Notes under the pieces: model-generated
Told to the model about the DNA's origin: nothing
The model's database searches: none
Seen by the model: the letters and a program-made list of their open reading frames with translations, nothing else
Program-made: the position numbers and the translations under genes
Shown: one piece after another, positions 26,506 to 35,167 of the stretch
Layout of the letters: the number at the start of each line of letters is the position of its first letter
Position numbering within the stretch: the first letter of the stretch is position 1
Assembly (NCBI GenBank): GCA_046348225.1
Contig: JAXMEQ010000008.1
Coordinates: 124,001 to 188,000, forward strand
DNA length: 64,000 nucleotides
Reading direction: 5' to 3'
DNA from: JAXMEQ01 sp046348225
GTDB lineage: Bacteria; Pseudomonadota; Gammaproteobacteria; Burkholderiales; Burkholderiaceae_C

Positions 26506-27357
26506 ATGAATTTCAGCCTTGAGGCCCCGACCCCGCTGGCGTACTTCGCCACCCTGGTGCAAAGCGACGACCACTTCCCGCTGCTGGAGGCCGCCACCAG
26601 CCTGGCGCAGGACGAATACCCCGACCTCGACGTCCAGCAGGTGCTGGGCGACGTGGACCAGCTGCTGGCCCGCCTGAAGCGCCGCCTGCCGGCCGACGCC
26701 GCGCCCCTGCAGCGCCTGCGCATGCTCAACCAGTTCTTCTTCCGCGACCTGAGCTTTGGCGGCAACGTCAACGACTATTACGACCCGGACAACAGCTACC
26801 TCAACGCCGTGCTGCGCACCCGTCGTGGCATTCCCATTTCACTGGCCGTGCTGTGGATGGAGCTGGCCCAGGGGCTGGGCCTGCACGCCCGCGGTGTGGC
26901 GTTTCCGGGGCATTTCATGGTGAAGGTGAACCTGCCCAAGGGCCAGGTGGTGATCGACCCGTTTACCGGCCAGTCGCTCAGCCGCGAGGAACTGGCCGAA
27001 CGGCTGGAGCCGTACCGCCGTCGCAGCGGCCTGGTGGACGAGTTCGAGGTGCCGCTGGGCCTGTACCTGCAGGCGGCGCCTGCGCGCGACATCATTGCCC
27101 GCATGCTGCGCAACCTGAAGGAGATCCACCGCACGCAACAAGACTGGCCGCGCGTGGTGGCGGTGCAGGACCGGCTGATCGTGCTGCTGCCCGACGCCTG
27201 GTCCGAGTACCGCGACCGCGGGCTGGCCCACGCCGAGCAGGGCCACACGGCGCAGGCGGTGGACGATCTGGAAACCTACCTCTCGCACGCGCAGGACGCG
27301 CTGGACATCGACGCGATGGCCGACCGGGTGGCGCAGCTGCGCCGCGAGAAGAGCTAG
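26506..27357 (+). CDS. SirB1-like transglutaminase-fold protein with TPR tail
   Basis: 283-aa cytosolic protein. Residues about 35-190 match the SirB1 N-terminal (transglutaminase-like) domain, with LNQFFFRDLSFGGNVNDYYDPDNSYLN (read in parts) and the RRGIPISLAVLWMELAQGLGL segment. The catalytic Cys of true transglutaminases is not evident. The C-terminal 90 residues form TPR-like helices. Function in bacteria is unclear. It follows murJ after 55 bp, a spacing that contains a CCACGGG/CCCGTGG hairpin. Its end overlaps the convergent parA end by 4 bp (CTAG). Confidence 0.85.
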   Translation: MNFSLEAPTPLAYFATLVQSDDHFPLLEAATSLAQDEYPDLDVQQVLGDVDQLLARLKRRLPADAAPLQRLRMLNQFFFRDLSFGGNVNDYYDPDNSYLNAVLRTRRGIPISLAVLWMELAQGLGLHARGVAFPGHFMVKVNLPKGQVVIDPFTGQSLSREELAERLEPYRRRSGLVDEFEVPLGLYLQAAPARDIIARMLRNLKEIHRTQQDWPRVVAVQDRLIVLLPDAWSEYRDRGLAHAEQGHTAQAVDDLETYLSHAQDALDIDAMADRVAQLRREKS

Positions 27358-28244
27358 GTCCCGCGCTTCAGGAACTGCGGAATCGAGGATTCGCCGGGGT
27401 TGGCCGAACGCGGCAGTGACGGCTTGTTCACCGGTTGCGCCGGCACCGCCGCCGGCCGCGTGGCGGCGGCAAATGCCGACAGCCGCCCGCCATGCACCAG
27501 CGAGTCCTGTGCCGGCATCAGGCTGTTGGGCCGCGAGCTGCCCAGCCCGGCGGCCCGGGTGGGCCGCGTCACCACCCGGCTGACGGGCGATGGGTCGTTG
27601 GCCGCCTGCACCGGGTTGAGCAGCGGCGTCATCCATTCAATGATGGGTTGCCACTGCGCCATGTCGGTCGCTGCCTGGCTGGGCGTCAGGTCAAAAATCG
27701 TCAGGCCGCGCTCGAGGCAGCGCACATAGAGCTGGGTCTCGCGCAGTACGCCCAGAAACGGCAGCCCGAGGTCTTCCGACCATTTGCGCAGAACTTCTCC
27801 GGCGCTGGTGCGGCCGTCGATGCGCATGCCCACCGTGGCCAGCCGGCAGCGCCCGCTGGCCACACGGGGCAGGGCCATCAGCTCGGCATGGCAAGCGGCG
27901 GCGGATTCGCGGTCAAACACCGAATGGCACACCGGCATGATGATCGCGTCGGCAAACATCACCACCCGCGCCAGCTCAAAGCCATGAATGCCACCGGGTG
28001 TGTCGAGCACCACATGGGTGATGCCGGTCGGCACGCGCAGCACGTTCTTCTGGTCCAGCGCCCAGGGCGCGATGGCGGGCAGGGTGGGGGCGCGGCGCTT
28101 GAGCCAGGCGCGGCTGGACTGCTGGCGGTCCACGTCACCGAGCATGACCGAGTGGCCTTGCCGGGCGCACCACGCCGCAATATGGGCTGACAGTGTGCTT
28201 TTGCCACTGCCGCCCTTGCGGTTGACGACTGCGATGACCGGCAT
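27354..28244 (-). CDS. Orphan ParA/MinD-like ATPase
   Basis: Deviant-Walker ATPase (296 aa). KGGSGKST (10-17) is the deviant Walker A motif with its signature lysine. DVDRQQSSRAW fits Walker A' and VVLDTPGG Walker B. The C-terminal 90 residues are low-complexity (Pro/Ala/Ser-rich) and not part of the ATPase fold. No parB or parS-like partner lies beside it, so it is likely an orphan ParA that positions some cellular cargo rather than the chromosome. Two TTGGTAC direct repeats sit in its upstream region. Confidence 0.87.
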   Translation of the reverse strand: MPVIAVVNRKGGSGKSTLSAHIAAWCARQGHSVMLGDVDRQQSSRAWLKRRAPTLPAIAPWALDQKNVLRVPTGITHVVLDTPGGIHGFELARVVMFADAIIMPVCHSVFDRESAAACHAELMALPRVASGRCRLATVGMRIDGRTSAGEVLRKWSEDLGLPFLGVLRETQLYVRCLERGLTIFDLTPSQAATDMAQWQPIIEWMTPLLNPVQAANDPSPVSRVVTRPTRAAGLGSSRPNSLMPAQDSLVHGGRLSAFAAATRPAAVPAQPVNKPSLPRSANPGESSIPQFLKRGT

Positions 28245-28270
28245 GCTTGCCTCTCGGTGCGGGTAAAGAG

Positions 28271-28297
28271 TTGGTACTGAACGATACAGTTTGGTAC
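28271..28297. repeat. Direct repeats TTGGTAC upstream of the parA-like gene
   Basis: TTGGTAC at 28271-28277 and 28291-28297, start to start 20 bp, that is about two helical turns, 27-53 bp before the parA-like start codon. The spacing suits a dimeric regulator or autoregulation by a partner protein. Confidence 0.5.
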
Positions 28298-28302
28298 AAA
28301 AA

Positions 28303-28355
28303 CGCCCGCAAGTCCAGAACCGGGCTGCGCCAGGTGCTAGTCTTTTTGTAGCAAA
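28303..28355 (-). repeat. Possible degenerate copy of the interspersed repeat
   Basis: CGCCCGC, then TGCGCCAGGTGCTAG and TTTTTGTAGC in the order expected of the reverse-oriented family, but with several mismatches and a longer internal spacer. It may be chance. Confidence 0.3.
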
Positions 28356-28414
28356 GCAACACGGCCCGGCGCGGCGCGCAGGGCGCCTGTTGGCCGACGC
28401 ACGGGTTTGGGGCG

Positions 28415-29446
28415 TCAGGCCACGCGCACTGGCGCGCCGTCGCCGCGCGGGGCGATCACGCCAATGTCGTACACCGTTTCACCCGCCGCCCGCAGGGTGG
28501 CGGCGCAGGCGACGGCCTCGGCGACGTCGATCACCACCACCATGCCAATGCCGTTGTTGAAGGTGCGGTTCATCTCGAAGTCGTCAATGCCGGCCGTCGT
28601 CTGCAGCCAGGCAAACAGCTCCGTCTGGGGCCAGCTGCCCTTGTGGAGCAGGGCTGCCGTGCCCTCGGGCAGCACGCGCGGGATGTTTTCCAGCAGGCCG
28701 CCGCCGGTGATGTGCGCCAGCGCCTTGATGGGGTGGGCTGCAAGCGCTGCCAGCACGTTCTTCACATACAGGCGGGTCGGCTCCATCACCGCGTCGCGAA
28801 AGGGCTTGCCGTCCAGCGTGGCGGGCAGGGCGCTGCCGGCGCGTTCAATGCACTTGCGCACCAGGCTGAAACCGTTGGAGTGCACACCGCTGGAGGCCAG
28901 GCCCAGCACCGCGTCGCCGGGCTTCACGCTGGCGCCCGTGAGGATTTTTGATTTTTCCACCGCACCCACGGCAAAGCCGGCCAGGTCGTATTCGCCCGCC
29001 GGGTACATGCCCGGCATTTCGGCGGTTTCGCCGCCGATCAGCGCACAGCCGCTCAGCTCGCAGCCGCGGGCAATGCCGCCCACCACGGCAGCAGCGGTGT
29101 CCACGTCGAGCTTGCCGCAGGCGAAGTAATCCAGAAAGAACAGCGGCTCGGCGCCCTGCACCAGCACGTCGTTCACGCTCATGGCCACCAGGTCAATGCC
29201 CACCGTGCTGTGCATGTTCCATTCAAACGCCAGCTTGAGCTTGGTGCCCACGCCGTCGGTGCCGCTCACCAGCACCGGTTCCTTGTAGCGTTTGGGTACT
29301 TCAAATAGCGCGCCAAAGCCGCCAATGCCGGCCAGCACGCCCTCGCGCATGGTCTTTCTTGCCAGCGGCTTGATGCGCTCGACCAGCGCGTCGCCGGCGT
29401 CAATGTCTACACCGGCGTCTTTGTAGGAGAGGGGAGTCTGGGTCAT
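28415..29446 (-). CDS. purM: Phosphoribosylformylglycinamidine cyclo-ligase (AIR synthase)
   Basis: ATP-dependent purine-synthesis enzyme (343 aa) that closes FGAM to AIR. It begins LSYKDAGVDIDAGDALVE. It has the ATP-binding SGTDGVGTKLKLA and the GGETAEMPGMYPAGEYDLAG stretch. HITGGGLLENIPRVLP completes the family pattern. The start at 29446 is chosen by family N-terminus over an ATG 15 bp upstream; neither has a clear ribosome site. It is divergent from the permease gene by 106 bp. Confidence 0.97.
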   Translation of the reverse strand: MTQTPLSYKDAGVDIDAGDALVERIKPLARKTMREGVLAGIGGFGALFEVPKRYKEPVLVSGTDGVGTKLKLAFEWNMHSTVGIDLVAMSVNDVLVQGAEPLFFLDYFACGKLDVDTAAAVVGGIARGCELSGCALIGGETAEMPGMYPAGEYDLAGFAVGAVEKSKILTGASVKPGDAVLGLASSGVHSNGFSLVRKCIERAGSALPATLDGKPFRDAVMEPTRLYVKNVLAALAAHPIKALAHITGGGLLENIPRVLPEGTAALLHKGSWPQTELFAWLQTTAGIDDFEMNRTFNNGIGMVVVIDVAEAVACAATLRAAGETVYDIGVIAPRGDGAPVRVA

Positions 29447-29552
29447 GGGGTGGGCGCCCAATGGGCGTCATTACAGGGCGGAAAGGGCAGGCGGACTAGA
29501 ATTTGCCCCTGATTTTAAGGGCTGGCCCCTCAGCCCCCTTCAGCCCTTCCGT

Positions 29553-30623
29553 ATGCAATTCACCTCCACCCAGAAACGTGCCGCGGCCTGGCTGCTGATC
29601 GCGGCGCTGTTTGTGCTGGTACTGTGGGCCCTCGGCCCGGTGCTCACGCCCTTTGTGGTGGCGGCGGTGCTGGCCTATGCGTTGACGCCGCTGGTCAACT
29701 GGCTCGACAACCTGGGCCGGGGCCGGCTGCCGCGCGTGGTGGCCGTGCTGGTGGTGGAACTGCTCTTCATCGTGGCGCTGCTGGGTGTGGTGCTGCTGAT
29801 CGTGCCCATCCTGGCCAAGGAAATGCCGCTGCTGCGCGAGCAGGTGCCGGTGCTGTTTGACAAGCTCAACACCTGGTTGCAGCCGCTGCTGGCCCAGCTG
29901 GGGGTGTCAGCGTCGTTTGACGTGGTCAGCATCAAGGCCTTTGTGCTCAAGTACCTGAACGCCAACTTTGAAGACGCCATGGGCCCGCTGTTGTCGTCCA
30001 TCAAGCTCGGCGGCAGCGTGGCGCTGGCGGTGCTGGGCAATGCGGTGCTGATCCCGGTGGCGCTGTTCTACCTGTTGATGGAGTGGAGCCGCATCGTGGC
30101 CCAGGTGCTGGCCTTTGTGCCCCAGCGCCTGCGCCCCGCGGTGGACAGCTTCACTGCAGAGGCCGACCAGGTGCTGGGCCAGTACCTGCGCGGCCAGCTG
30201 CTGGTGATGCTGCTCATGGCGCTGTTCTACAGCGTGGGCATGGCGCTGTTCGGGCTGGACCTGGCGCTGCCCATCGGCCTGTTCACTGGCCTGGCCATGT
30301 TTGTGCCGTACCTGGGCTTTGGCCTGGGCCTGGTGCTGGCCACGCTGGCCGGGCTGCTGCAGTTTGCGTCGGTCAAGGCGCTGGTGATGGTGGCGGTGGT
30401 GTTTGGTGCTGGCCAGGTGCTGGAAAGCCTGTTCCTCACGCCGCGCCTGGTGGGTGAGCGTATCGGCCTGCACCCGCTGGCCGTGATCTTTGCGCTGCTG
30501 GCCTTTGGTCAGCTGTTCGGCTTTGTCGGCGTGCTGGTGGCACTGCCGGCCAGTGCTGTGCTGCTGGTGGGCATCCGGCGTGCGCGCGACAGCTACATGG
30601 CCAGCAAGCTCTACCGTGACTGA
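29553..30623 (+). CDS. AI-2E family transporter / PerM-like permease
   Basis: Inner-membrane protein (356 aa) with about eight helices. A hydrophobic pair at 10-70 is followed by a helical soluble segment (about 95-150) and a C-terminal bundle. That bundle contains the family motif GLFTGLAMFVPYLGFGLG and the PRLVGERIGLHPLAVIFALL stretch. Members export autoinducer-2 or act as Na+/H+ antiporters; which applies here is not known. It is adjacent to hda in the conserved purM / permease / hda layout. Confidence 0.9.
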   Translation: MQFTSTQKRAAAWLLIAALFVLVLWALGPVLTPFVVAAVLAYALTPLVNWLDNLGRGRLPRVVAVLVVELLFIVALLGVVLLIVPILAKEMPLLREQVPVLFDKLNTWLQPLLAQLGVSASFDVVSIKAFVLKYLNANFEDAMGPLLSSIKLGGSVALAVLGNAVLIPVALFYLLMEWSRIVAQVLAFVPQRLRPAVDSFTAEADQVLGQYLRGQLLVMLLMALFYSVGMALFGLDLALPIGLFTGLAMFVPYLGFGLGLVLATLAGLLQFASVKALVMVAVVFGAGQVLESLFLTPRLVGERIGLHPLAVIFALLAFGQLFGFVGVLVALPASAVLLVGIRRARDSYMASKLYRD

Positions 30624-30638
30624 GGCGCCCGTCTCCGC

Positions 30639-31313
30639 ATGAAACAGATTGCGCTGGACATTGGCCTGGCCACCGGCCCCACGCTCGACGGTTTTTTTGC
30701 CGGCCCGAACGAGGCCGCACTGCGCCACCTGCAGCTGTGGGCCGGCAGTCCCACGCGCTCACCGGTGCCCACCTATCTTTGGGGTGGCAGTGGCAGCGGC
30801 AAGACGCATTTGCTCAAGGCGGTGCGCGAGGCGCTGCGCGATCAGGGCGCCAGCGCCGGCTGGCTCGACGCATCGGTGCTGGAGCCGCCCGAATTCAACG
30901 AGCAATGGGCCGTGGTGCTGCTGGACGACGTGCACCTTTACACCGCCGTGCAGCAGCACGCCGCCTTCAACTGGTTTGTGAACGCCCAGACCCATCAGCG
31001 TGGCGTGCTGGCCGCGGGCGAACTGGCGCCCGCCGGCCTGCAGCTGCGCGAAGACCTGCGCACCCGGCTGGGCTGGGGTCATGTGTTCCAGCTGCAGGTG
31101 CTGACCGAACCCGAGCGCCGTGCCGTGTTGCGCCAGGCGGCCGACGCGCGCGGCGTCTTTCTGGGCGACGAGGTGATGGACTTCATGCTCACGCGCTTTT
31201 CCCGCGACCTGGGTAGCCTGATGCAGCTGCTGGAGCAGCTCGACGGCTACGCCCTGCAGACCAAGCGCGCCATCACCATCCCGCTGATCAAGTCGATGCT
31301 GGAAAGCGAGTGA
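30639..31313 (+). CDS. hda: DnaA regulatory inactivator Hda
   Basis: AAA+ protein (224 aa) homologous to DnaA domain III. With the sliding clamp it stimulates ATP hydrolysis by DnaA and so resets replication initiation. Walker A is GGSGSGKT (49-56) and Walker B includes DDVH (96-99). The N-terminus MKQIALDIGL resembles the clamp-binding QL-type motif of Hda. It starts 15 bp after the permease and overlaps the HAD gene (TGATG). Confidence 0.93.
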   Translation: MKQIALDIGLATGPTLDGFFAGPNEAALRHLQLWAGSPTRSPVPTYLWGGSGSGKTHLLKAVREALRDQGASAGWLDASVLEPPEFNEQWAVVLLDDVHLYTAVQQHAAFNWFVNAQTHQRGVLAAGELAPAGLQLREDLRTRLGWGHVFQLQVLTEPERRAVLRQAADARGVFLGDEVMDFMLTRFSRDLGSLMQLLEQLDGYALQTKRAITIPLIKSMLESE

Positions 31314-32011
31314 TGACCCCGACCTCCCCCGTAGCCAAACCCCGGCTCGCGCTGTTCGACCTCGACCACACGCTGCTGCCGATTGACTCCGACTATTCCT
31401 GGGGGGTGTTCACCACCCACATCGGCTGGACCGACCCGGTGCTGTTTGCGCAGAAGAACGACGAGTTCTACGCCCACTACAAGGCCGGCACGCTCGACAT
31501 CCACGACTATGTGCGCTTTGCGGTGGACGCCATCCGGCGCCACGGCGCTACAAAATCCATGGCAGCCCACGCAGATTTCATGCGGGCTGTCGTACTCCCG
31601 GCCATGAATGAAGACGCCAAGGCGCTGGTCCGCCAGCACCAGGCGGCGGGCGACGAGGTGGTCATCATCACCGCCACCAACGAGTTTGTGACGCGACCGA
31701 TTGCCGAGCTGTTTGGCGTGCGCGAGCTGATTGCCGTTGAGCTGGCGCGCGGCGCCGATGGCTGGATCACCGGTGAAATCAGCGGCGTGCCGTCGACGCG
31801 CGAAGGCAAGGTCACGCGCATGGAGCAGTGGCTGGCCGCGCGCGGCCTGGGCTGGGCCGACGTGGACAGCACCTTCTACACCGATTCCATCAACGACCTG
31901 GCCTTGCTCGAGCGCGTGAACCACCCCGTGGCCACCAACCCCGACGACCGGCTGCGTGCCATCGCCCAGGCGCGGGGCTGGCGCATACTGGACCTGTTTG
32001 AAAAAAAATAA
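31313..32011 (+). CDS. HAD-superfamily phosphatase, subfamily IB (SerB-like)
   Basis: Soluble hydrolase (232 aa). Motif I is DLDHT (Asp16 nucleophile, Asp18 acid), motif II the Thr of IITATNEF and motif III the TDSINDL region. The specific phosphate ester is unknown; relatives act on phosphoserine-like or histidinol-type substrates. Residues 79-94 are encoded by an interspersed repeat copy, in frame. The start overlaps the hda stop by one base and the gene ends at pcnB, so hda-HAD-pcnB-folK is a compact operon. Confidence 0.88.
   Translation: MTPTSPVAKPRLALFDLDHTLLPIDSDYSWGVFTTHIGWTDPVLFAQKNDEFYAHYKAGTLDIHDYVRFAVDAIRRHGATKSMAAHADFMRAVVLPAMNEDAKALVRQHQAAGDEVVIITATNEFVTRPIAELFGVRELIAVELARGADGWITGEISGVPSTREGKVTRMEQWLAARGLGWADVDSTFYTDSINDLALLERVNHPVATNPDDRLRAIAQARGWRILDLFEKK
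31546..31592 (+). repeat. Interspersed repeat, copy 5 (inside the HAD phosphatase CDS)
   Basis: GCTACAAAATCCATGGC, AGCCCACGCA, then TGCGGGCTGTCG. It is translated from GCT as Ala-Thr-Lys-Ser-Met-Ala and onward, the same frame and orientation as copies 1 and 3. Confidence 0.7.
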
Positions 32012-33616
32012 ATGATCAAGAAATTCATCGACAAGCTGTTTGGCACCACCAGCAGCAAGAAGCCCCGTTTCGGCAAGCGCGAAGAAGTCGGCCACGCCGT
32101 GCACGGCATTGACCCGGCACTGGTGGACGACCGCGCCGTGAACGTGGTGCAGACCCTGCAGCAGGCCGGCTACCAGGCCTACATCGTGGGCGGCGCGGTG
32201 CGCGACCTGCTGGTGGGCCTGCGGCCGAAGGACTTTGACGTGGCCACCAATGCCACGCCCGAGCAGGTGAAAGGCCTGTTCCGGCGCGCCTTCATCATCG
32301 GGCGGCGCTTTCGCATCGTGCATGTGGTGTACGGCCGCGGGCGCGAGCACGAGGTGATCGAGGTCTCCACCTTCCGCGCCTACATGGACAACGCCGCCGC
32401 CGAGCAGGTGGCCGGCAACGAAAAGACGAGCAAGGGCGAGCTGGCCGGCATGAAGCACGCCGTGGACTCCACCGGCCGCGTGCTGCGCGACAACGTGTGG
32501 GGCCCGCAGGACGAAGACGCCACCCGGCGCGACTTCACCATCAACGCCATGTACTACGACCCGCAGACGCAGGTGGTGGTGGATTACCACGGCGGCATTG
32601 CCGACACCAAGAAGCGCGTGCTGCGCATGATCGGCGACCCGGCCACCCGCTACCGCGAGGACCCGGTGCGCATCATCCGCGCCGTGCGCTTTGCCGCCAA
32701 GCTGAGCCCGCTGGGCTTCACGCTCGACAAAAAGACCGCCGCGGCACTGGTGCCCGCGCAGCCGCTGCTGGCCGACGTGCCGCAGAGCCGCCTGTTTGAC
32801 GAAATGCTCAAGCTGCTGCAGACCGGCCATTCGCTGGCCACCATCGAGCAGCTGAAAAAGCTGGGCCTGGCGCGCGGCATCTACCCGCTGCTGGACGTGG
32901 TGGTGGAGCGCGCCGATCAGCAGTTTGTGAAGGCCGCGCTGCAGGACACCGACCGCCGCGTGGGCGAGGGCAAGCCCGTCGCGCCCAGCTTTTTGCTGGC
33001 CTGTGTGCTGTGGGCCGACGTGCGCGACGGCTGGGCCCAGCGCCTGGCGCAGAAGCAGCACCCGTTTCCGGCCCTGCAGGACGCGATCGACGACGTGTTC
33101 AATGCCCGCATCGGCGATGTGTCGGGCCGCGGCAAGCTGGCCGCCGACATGCGCGAGATCTGGATGATGCAGCCCCGCTTTGAAAAGCGCGTGGGCAGCA
33201 CGCCCTGGGGCCTGGTGGAGCAGCCGCGCTTTCGGGCAGGGTTTGACTTCATGCGCCTGCGCGCGGATGCCGGCGAGGTGGACGTGGTGCTGGCCGACTG
33301 GTGGCAGGAGTTCAGCCAGGCCAGCGACGCCGTACGCGAAGACCTGATCAACCAGGCCCGCGACGAGACCCAGGGCAGCAAGGGCGCGCGGCGCGTGCGC
33401 AGCGTGCGGCCGCAGGCGGCTGCACCGGCTGCCGCCTCGTCCGCCATGCCGGCCGACGCGGGCGAGCGCAGCGGCGACCGCAGCGAGTCCCGCAACGATG
33501 ACAACCCCGAAGGCGAGGGCGGCGCCCCGCGCAAGCGCCGCCGCCGGCGCCGCAAGCCGGGCGGCGGCGCAGAGGGGGGTGCGCCGCGCCCCGAGGGCGG
33601 CGACGGCGCCCCATGA
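32012..33616 (+). CDS. pcnB: Poly(A) polymerase I
   Basis: Adds 3' poly(A) tails to RNA and so speeds decay. The 534-aa protein has the nucleotidyltransferase motif GGAVRD (60-65) with the catalytic carboxylates in KDFDVATN (Asp74, Asp76). RRDFTINAMYYD and YREDPVRIIRAVRFAAKL follow; the long N-terminal extension and RRFRIVHVV favour PcnB over tRNA nucleotidyltransferase. The C-terminus (about 460-534) is Arg/Lys- and Gly-rich and probably disordered, suited to RNA binding. It starts directly at the HAD stop and overlaps folK by 4 bp. Confidence 0.95.
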   Translation: MIKKFIDKLFGTTSSKKPRFGKREEVGHAVHGIDPALVDDRAVNVVQTLQQAGYQAYIVGGAVRDLLVGLRPKDFDVATNATPEQVKGLFRRAFIIGRRFRIVHVVYGRGREHEVIEVSTFRAYMDNAAAEQVAGNEKTSKGELAGMKHAVDSTGRVLRDNVWGPQDEDATRRDFTINAMYYDPQTQVVVDYHGGIADTKKRVLRMIGDPATRYREDPVRIIRAVRFAAKLSPLGFTLDKKTAAALVPAQPLLADVPQSRLFDEMLKLLQTGHSLATIEQLKKLGLARGIYPLLDVVVERADQQFVKAALQDTDRRVGEGKPVAPSFLLACVLWADVRDGWAQRLAQKQHPFPALQDAIDDVFNARIGDVSGRGKLAADMREIWMMQPRFEKRVGSTPWGLVEQPRFRAGFDFMRLRADAGEVDVVLADWWQEFSQASDAVREDLINQARDETQGSKGARRVRSVRPQAAAPAAASSAMPADAGERSGDRSESRNDDNPEGEGGAPRKRRRRRRKPGGGAEGGAPRPEGGDGAP

Positions 33617-34083
33617 GCCCGCGCGCGCCTGTGGCCGCCTGGGTGGCGCTGGGCGCCAACCTGGGCGACCCGCGCTCCACCCTTGGCCTGGCCATTTCCG
33701 CCATGGGCGAGCTGCCCGGCACGCAGCTGGTGCGCGGCTCGTCGCTGTACCGCAGCACGCCGCTGGACGCCGACGGCCCCGACTACGTCAACGCTGTGGT
33801 GGAAATCAGCACCACGCTCACCGCGCCGGCACTGCTGGCCGAATTGCAAGGCCTGGAGCAGGCCGCCGGCCGCGTGCGCCCCTACCCCAATGCCCCGCGC
33901 ACCCTTGACCTGGACCTGCTGCTCTACGGCAGCGGCAGCATCCAGAGCGCCAACCTCACCGTGCCGCACCCGCGCATGGGCGGGCGGGCGTTTGTGCTGC
34001 TGCCGCTGCAGGAGATTGCGCCGCAGCTTGTGACGCAAGCGCAGTTGGCGGCAGTGCGGGATCAGGGCGTTTTCAGGCTATAG
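33613..34083 (+). CDS. folK: 2-amino-4-hydroxy-6-hydroxymethyldihydropteridine pyrophosphokinase
   Basis: Folate-pathway kinase (156 aa). The N-terminus VALGANLGDPRSTL and SLYRSTPL are typical. The signature RPYPNAPRTLDLDLLLYG carries the Mg-binding Asp pair, and VPHPRMGGRAFVLLPL ends the fold. It overlaps pcnB (ATGA), the usual betaproteobacterial arrangement. It is convergent with the DUF2834 gene. Confidence 0.96.
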   Translation: MSPRAPVAAWVALGANLGDPRSTLGLAISAMGELPGTQLVRGSSLYRSTPLDADGPDYVNAVVEISTTLTAPALLAELQGLEQAAGRVRPYPNAPRTLDLDLLLYGSGSIQSANLTVPHPRMGGRAFVLLPLQEIAPQLVTQAQLAAVRDQGVFRL

Positions 34084-34094
34084 GCCGCGTGGAT

Positions 34095-34382
34095 TCAGGC
34101 CGCCCCGTCCTTGCGCGTCAGCAGATACAACAACGGCCCAAACGAACCGGCCGCCAGCGTGAGCACGATCCAGGGCCAGGGCTTGCGTCCGGTGGTGCGG
34201 GCGTCGCGCCACATCCAGACCATGAACAGCGTGAGCGCGATCACCAGGTCCGCCAGCACCTGCGCCGAGGCGGTGCTCTGGAAGGCGGGGGCGAACAGGC
34301 CCCAGTAACCGTGTTGCCACAGCGCCAGCAGGCTCAGTGCGGAAAACGGGATGAGGACCAGAACAATCAGGGTGCGGTGCAT
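34095..34382 (-). CDS. DUF2834-type small membrane protein
   Basis: 95-aa protein with three predicted membrane helices (about 5-24, 41-59 and 70-86). The pattern of aromatic residues (YWGLFAPAF, DLVIALTLFMVWMWRDA) and the C-terminal GPLLYLLTR match the DUF2834 family of uncharacterised inner-membrane proteins. It has no obvious partner: folK is convergent, and the toxin gene upstream on the same strand lies across a 96-bp gap holding one of two 15-bp palindromes. Confidence 0.78.
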   Translation of the reverse strand: MHRTLIVLVLIPFSALSLLALWQHGYWGLFAPAFQSTASAQVLADLVIALTLFMVWMWRDARTTGRKPWPWIVLTLAAGSFGPLLYLLTRKDGAA

Positions 34383-34443
34383 GGTGTGTGCGGCTGGGAG
34401 TGGATGACGGCCGCAGTGTGGCGGCGCTGCGCAGGCTTTGCAC

Positions 34444-34458
34444 TTACCTCACAGGTAA
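34444..34458. repeat. 15-bp palindrome TTACCTCACAGGTAA, left of the toxin-antitoxin pair
   Basis: TTACCT and AGGTAA arms around CAC. A near-identical copy (CGC centre) lies at 35168-35182 on the other side of the toxin-antitoxin genes. Confidence 0.75.
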
Positions 34459-34478
34459 TGCATGGGTCGACCACTGAT

Positions 34479-34814
34479 TTACGCGCCCAGCAGCCTTCGT
34501 GCCAGCACCGTTTGCATGTCGCGCCTTCCGTCTGCGATCAGGTAAATGATGACCTGGCTGCCCATGACGCGGTAGATCACCCGATACGGCTTGAAAAATG
34601 CCTGCCGGTACTCCTTGATGCCCAGGCCCAGCAGTTCCCTCGGAAAGCTGCCACGCTCTGGCAGCCTGGCCAGGCTTTGCACCACTTTCATCAGTTCGTC
34701 CAGCACATGGTCGGCGTTGGTCACACAGTCAAATTCGCAGATGTAGTCGTGGATGGCCTCCAGGTCCTGTTCCGCCCCGTCGGTGAGCAGAACCTCAAAC
34801 TTCGCGCCGGCCAT
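34479..34814 (-). CDS. RelE/ParE-family toxin
   Basis: 111-aa protein with the RelE/ParE fold pattern: N-terminal LLTDGAEQDLEAIHDYI helix pair, a FPRELLGLGIKEYRQAFFKPYRV-type strand region (about 57-79) and a C-terminal VIIYLIADGRRD strand. Such toxins cleave mRNA on the ribosome or poison gyrase; which applies is not readable. Its ATG overlaps the antitoxin stop by one base, as is typical of antitoxin-first operons. Confidence 0.88.
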   Translation of the reverse strand: MAGAKFEVLLTDGAEQDLEAIHDYICEFDCVTNADHVLDELMKVVQSLARLPERGSFPRELLGLGIKEYRQAFFKPYRVIYRVMGSQVIIYLIADGRRDMQTVLARRLLGA

Positions 34815-35089
34815 CAGGTGGCAGCGCGCTTGGCGCGGAGCCGGGCCACTACTTCGGCCACGGGCTTGAGCTTGCCGGCGGCCACGTCCTGGTGACCCAA
34901 TGCCAGGATCTTCAGCATGGCCAGCGTTTCCTGCGTTTCCTCAAAAGAGGCCACGTCCTGCAGGACGGCTTTGGCCTCGCCGTTCTGGGTGATCACAATG
35001 GGCTTGCGCTGCTCGGCGATGTGCAGCAGCACCTCGGCGGCGTTGGCTTTGAGGTAACTGATGGGCTTGACTTGTGATGAATAACGCAT
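34814..35089 (-). CDS. Phd/YefM-family antitoxin
   Basis: 91-aa DNA-binding antitoxin. The N-terminus VKPISYLKANAAEVL and the IVITQNGEAKAVLQDVASFE segment are diagnostic of Phd/YefM. The Lys/Arg-rich C-terminal part should wrap the toxin. It has a strong promoter (TTGCCA-17-TATATT) just upstream and is translated before the RelE-type toxin. Autorepression by the pair is usual for the family. Confidence 0.9.
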   Translation of the reverse strand: MRYSSQVKPISYLKANAAEVLLHIAEQRKPIVITQNGEAKAVLQDVASFEETQETLAMLKILALGHQDVAAGKLKPVAEVVARLRAKRAAT

Positions 35090-35117
35090 GGATGGTTCCG
35101 GATTTCGATGTTGACTG

Positions 35118-35146
35118 AATATAGTCCGTTAAAGGTTCAATGGCAA
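35118..35146 (-). promoter_or_regulatory. Promoter of the toxin-antitoxin operon
   Basis: Minus strand: -35 TTGCCA (35146-35141), exact 17-bp spacer, -10 TATATT (35123-35118), ending 28 bp before the antitoxin start codon. Confidence 0.75.
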
Positions 35147-35167
35147 GTTGCCCAAGGCGCCTTGTCG

